Assembly: GCA_002367255.1 (NCBI GenBank)
Contig: DFBD01000179.1
Coordinates: 1-8,022, forward strand
Direction: 5' to 3'
DNA: 8,022 nt
Source: Rhodobacterales bacterium UBA3089
GTDB lineage: Bacteria; Pseudomonadota; Alphaproteobacteria; Rhodobacterales; Rhodobacteraceae
Part shown: positions 6,918-8,022 of the stretch, piece after piece
Numbering within the stretch: position 1 is the stretch's first letter
How the letters are laid out: every line of letters begins with the position of its first letter
Translations under genes and position numbers: made by a program
Notes under the pieces: generated by a model
What the model was told of the DNA's origin: nothing
What the model saw: only the letters and a program-made list of their open reading frames with translations
The model's database searches: none

Positions 6918-6941
6918 CCGGGATTATAGCGAATTTCCCGG
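6918..6941 (+). terminator. Possible terminator-like hairpin downstream of tRNA-Ser
   Basis: CCGGGA (6918-6923) and TCCCGG (6936-6941) form a perfect 6-bp GC-rich stem with a 12-base loop. It is followed by a T-rich but interrupted stretch (GTTTATCTCTCTT). It could end tRNA transcription about 120 bases downstream, but the loop is large and the T-run poor. Confidence 0.25.
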
Positions 6942-7069
6942 GTTTATCTCTCTTAGCCTTTTCGAGGGTTCGGTTTTGCGGAAGCGGCATACTTGGCAAC
7001 CCTAGAAAAAAACAGAATCTACGCTTGATCGAAGGTTACGCACTTGTAGTTTCCGGCGCGCGTTAATCA

Positions 7070-8022
7070 TCAGCGCACGGCTCGGGCTTTGGTATTTGCG
7101 AGCATTTCGCGCTGATCCTTCCAATCCGCCGGAACACCGGTTCTGATCAGGAAGTCGGATGTCATATGGATCGGCAGGGTTCCGGCTATGGCTTGCTCGA
7201 TAATGTCGGGTGCAAGGAACGCCAGCTCGATTACGCGTCGAACGCGGTTTGGTGTGACGCCTGCTTGTGTAGCGATCTGAGAAAAAGACTTGCCGGATTT
7301 TACGGCCTCGTACCACTGCATTGCTTTGGCGATATTACGGATCAGGGTTGGGTCACTTTCCGGGGGCGTGTCTCCAAGGATGATTTTGGTTTCTACCCCT
7401 CTGCGACGAAGCTGGAAGGCTGTGCTTATCACAATATCATCGCCGGGCAGTCTTTGTGGCGCAAGTTCCAGATACCCAGCCAAGGCAGATACATCGAGTT
7501 CTATGGATAAATGCCCCGGAGCGATACGGACCTTTGCAATCAAGTAACCCCAGTTGGCGTGCGGATTTGGACTTGAGAACAATTGTTCCAGTGCTCCGGC
7601 CTTCTCCCGGAGGCGTTTAACCTCGTGGGCCTCCAGATCTTCGACCAAATCCGGCAGGAGGTCCTGCCTTGCAAAATACGCGCTGGCAGCCTGCGCAATC
7701 GCGCGCTCCAGCTGCGGTGCCGGAAGGCGCCATGCATCGGGATGGTTTTTACGCTTATCGGTCACGAGCCGGCGAGAGATATAATACCGCAGACGTTTTC
7801 CGTTTTTGTTTGTATGGCTCGGGGTCAGACGGTCTCCTGTTTCGTCGAAGAGCTTTCCTGCTAACGGGGAGGGGTGCGCGGCGTTTGCTTGTCCTCTTTG
7901 CTTGGCAGCGCTTGCCGCAAGCCTTTGCTGAACATCCTCCCATATGTCAGGCTCAATGATGGCGGGGTGCTGGCTCTCATAGGTCTTTTTGTGATGCCGG
8001 ATTTTCCCTGCATAGATAGGGT
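7070..8022 (-). CDS. Large serine recombinase, C-terminal part (5' end outside window)
   Basis: Reading leftwards, the frame is open from the right edge (first full codon at 8020) to TGA at 7072-7070, giving 316 visible residues. A GTG at 7765 is not the start, because clear recombinase sequence continues upstream of it without a stop. The first visible residues, 'PIYAGKIRHHKKTY' then 'QHPAIIEPDIWEDVQQRL', are the end of the Recombinase domain (PF07508 type). Next comes 'SPLAGKLFDETGDRLTPSH' with 'GKRLRYYISRRL', the position of the recombinase zinc ribbon, but with no cysteines at all. The tail 'DPTLIRNIAKAMQWYEAV', a helix-turn-helix-like 'FSQIATQAGVTPNRVRRVI', and 'LAFLAPDIIEQAIAG' are typical of recombinases from alphaproteobacterial phages and integrative elements. 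The N-terminal resolvase domain with the catalytic serine lies beyond the window. It should catalyse integration and excision of the element that carries it. It is convergent with the tRNA, 251 bases away. Intactness of the missing half is unknown. Confidence 0.85.
   Translation of the reverse strand, partial: PIYAGKIRHHKKTYESQHPAIIEPDIWEDVQQRLAASAAKQRGQANAAHPSPLAGKLFDETGDRLTPSHTNKNGKRLRYYISRRLVTDKRKNHPDAWRLPAPQLERAIAQAASAYFARQDLLPDLVEDLEAHEVKRLREKAGALEQLFSSPNPHANWGYLIAKVRIAPGHLSIELDVSALAGYLELAPQRLPGDDIVISTAFQLRRRGVETKIILGDTPPESDPTLIRNIAKAMQWYEAVKSGKSFSQIATQAGVTPNRVRRVIELAFLAPDIIEQAIAGTLPIHMTSDFLIRTGVPADWKDQREMLANTKARAVR

Larger units (their letters stand above)
6819..7069. other. Non-coding junction between tRNA-Ser and recombinase gene
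   Basis: These 251 bases have no convincing gene on either strand. They hold two compact hairpins (6891-6910 and 6918-6941), a run of seven A at 7005-7011 that is a T-run when read in the recombinase direction but without a clear stem before it, and a 10-base inverted copy of part of the tRNA variable arm at 6841-6850. This is where an attachment site left by recombinase-driven integration would be expected, but the short core of such sites cannot be recognised from one junction alone. Confidence 0.6.
6819..8022. mobile_element. Probable left end of an integrated element next to tRNA-Ser
   Basis: The host-type gene run stops at the tRNA, and the next gene is a phage/integrative-element type large serine recombinase reading towards the tRNA and running out of the window. 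This is the arrangement expected at one end of a prophage or integrative island, with the att site somewhere in 6819-7069. The far end, cargo genes and exact boundary are not visible, so this is inference from context. Serine recombinases do not usually target tRNA genes, so the tRNA may simply be a nearby landmark. Confidence 0.45.

Noticed and set aside
6735..6929. 64-codon open frame that begins inside the tRNA-Ser gene
   Set aside because: Its first ~29 codons are simply translated tRNA sequence, a well-known false gene. The remainder resembles no family I recognise and has no ribosome binding site of its own.
6961..6975. Short copy of the tRNA T-loop (GAGGGTTCGG) as an attachment-site repeat
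   Set aside because: Only about seven bases (GGGTTCG) match the tRNA exactly, too few to claim a duplicated tRNA end.
7166..7510. 114-codon plus-strand open frame opposite the recombinase
   Set aside because: It is antisense to a coding frame with clear recombinase motifs and matches nothing recognisable.
1..8022. CRISPR array, toxin-antitoxin pair, retron or defence operon
   Set aside because: No regular repeats, reverse transcriptase, nuclease or small paired genes are visible; all long coding frames are accounted for by metabolic, membrane and recombinase genes.

Overview
The window looks like a chromosomal segment of a marine-type alphaproteobacterium, most likely a member of the Rhodobacteraceae/Roseobacter group. 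The reasons are the TrgA family protein (a family centred on Rhodobacter relatives), an AcuI-type acryloyl-CoA reductase, a DUF3772-containing MscS channel beside a cysteine synthase, and a large serine recombinase of the kind common in this group. The species cannot be fixed from the sequence alone.

Positions 1-2652 carry three same-strand genes with short gaps, probably one transcription unit: the C-terminal end of an acyl-CoA dehydrogenase, a 330-residue NADPH-dependent acryloyl-CoA reductase (acuI), and a class-V aminotransferase fold protein of the 'cysteine desulfurase-like' family that lacks the catalytic cysteine of true desulfurases. The first two fit short-chain acyl-CoA metabolism. 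In this group acryloyl-CoA arises from DMSP, acrylate or 3-hydroxypropionate.

Positions 2750-6666 carry trgA (small membrane protein, tellurite-resistance family), cysK (cysteine synthase with a variant substrate loop) and a 780-residue MscS-family channel. trgA and cysK are known neighbours in the tellurite-resistance locus of Rhodobacter sphaeroides. cysK and the channel are only 12 bases apart and are probably co-transcribed.

Positions 6729-6818 are a complete tRNA-Ser(GGA) with an encoded CCA end and a plausible promoter just upstream. After it come about 250 bases without a convincing gene but with small hairpins. Then, on the minus strand, comes the C-terminal half of a large serine recombinase that stays open to the right edge of the window. 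The simplest reading is that conserved host genes end at the tRNA and that an integrated mobile element (prophage, integrative element or island) starts between the tRNA and the recombinase and continues beyond the window. I did not find a clearly new system here. The most useful lead is this junction and whatever cargo lies to the right.
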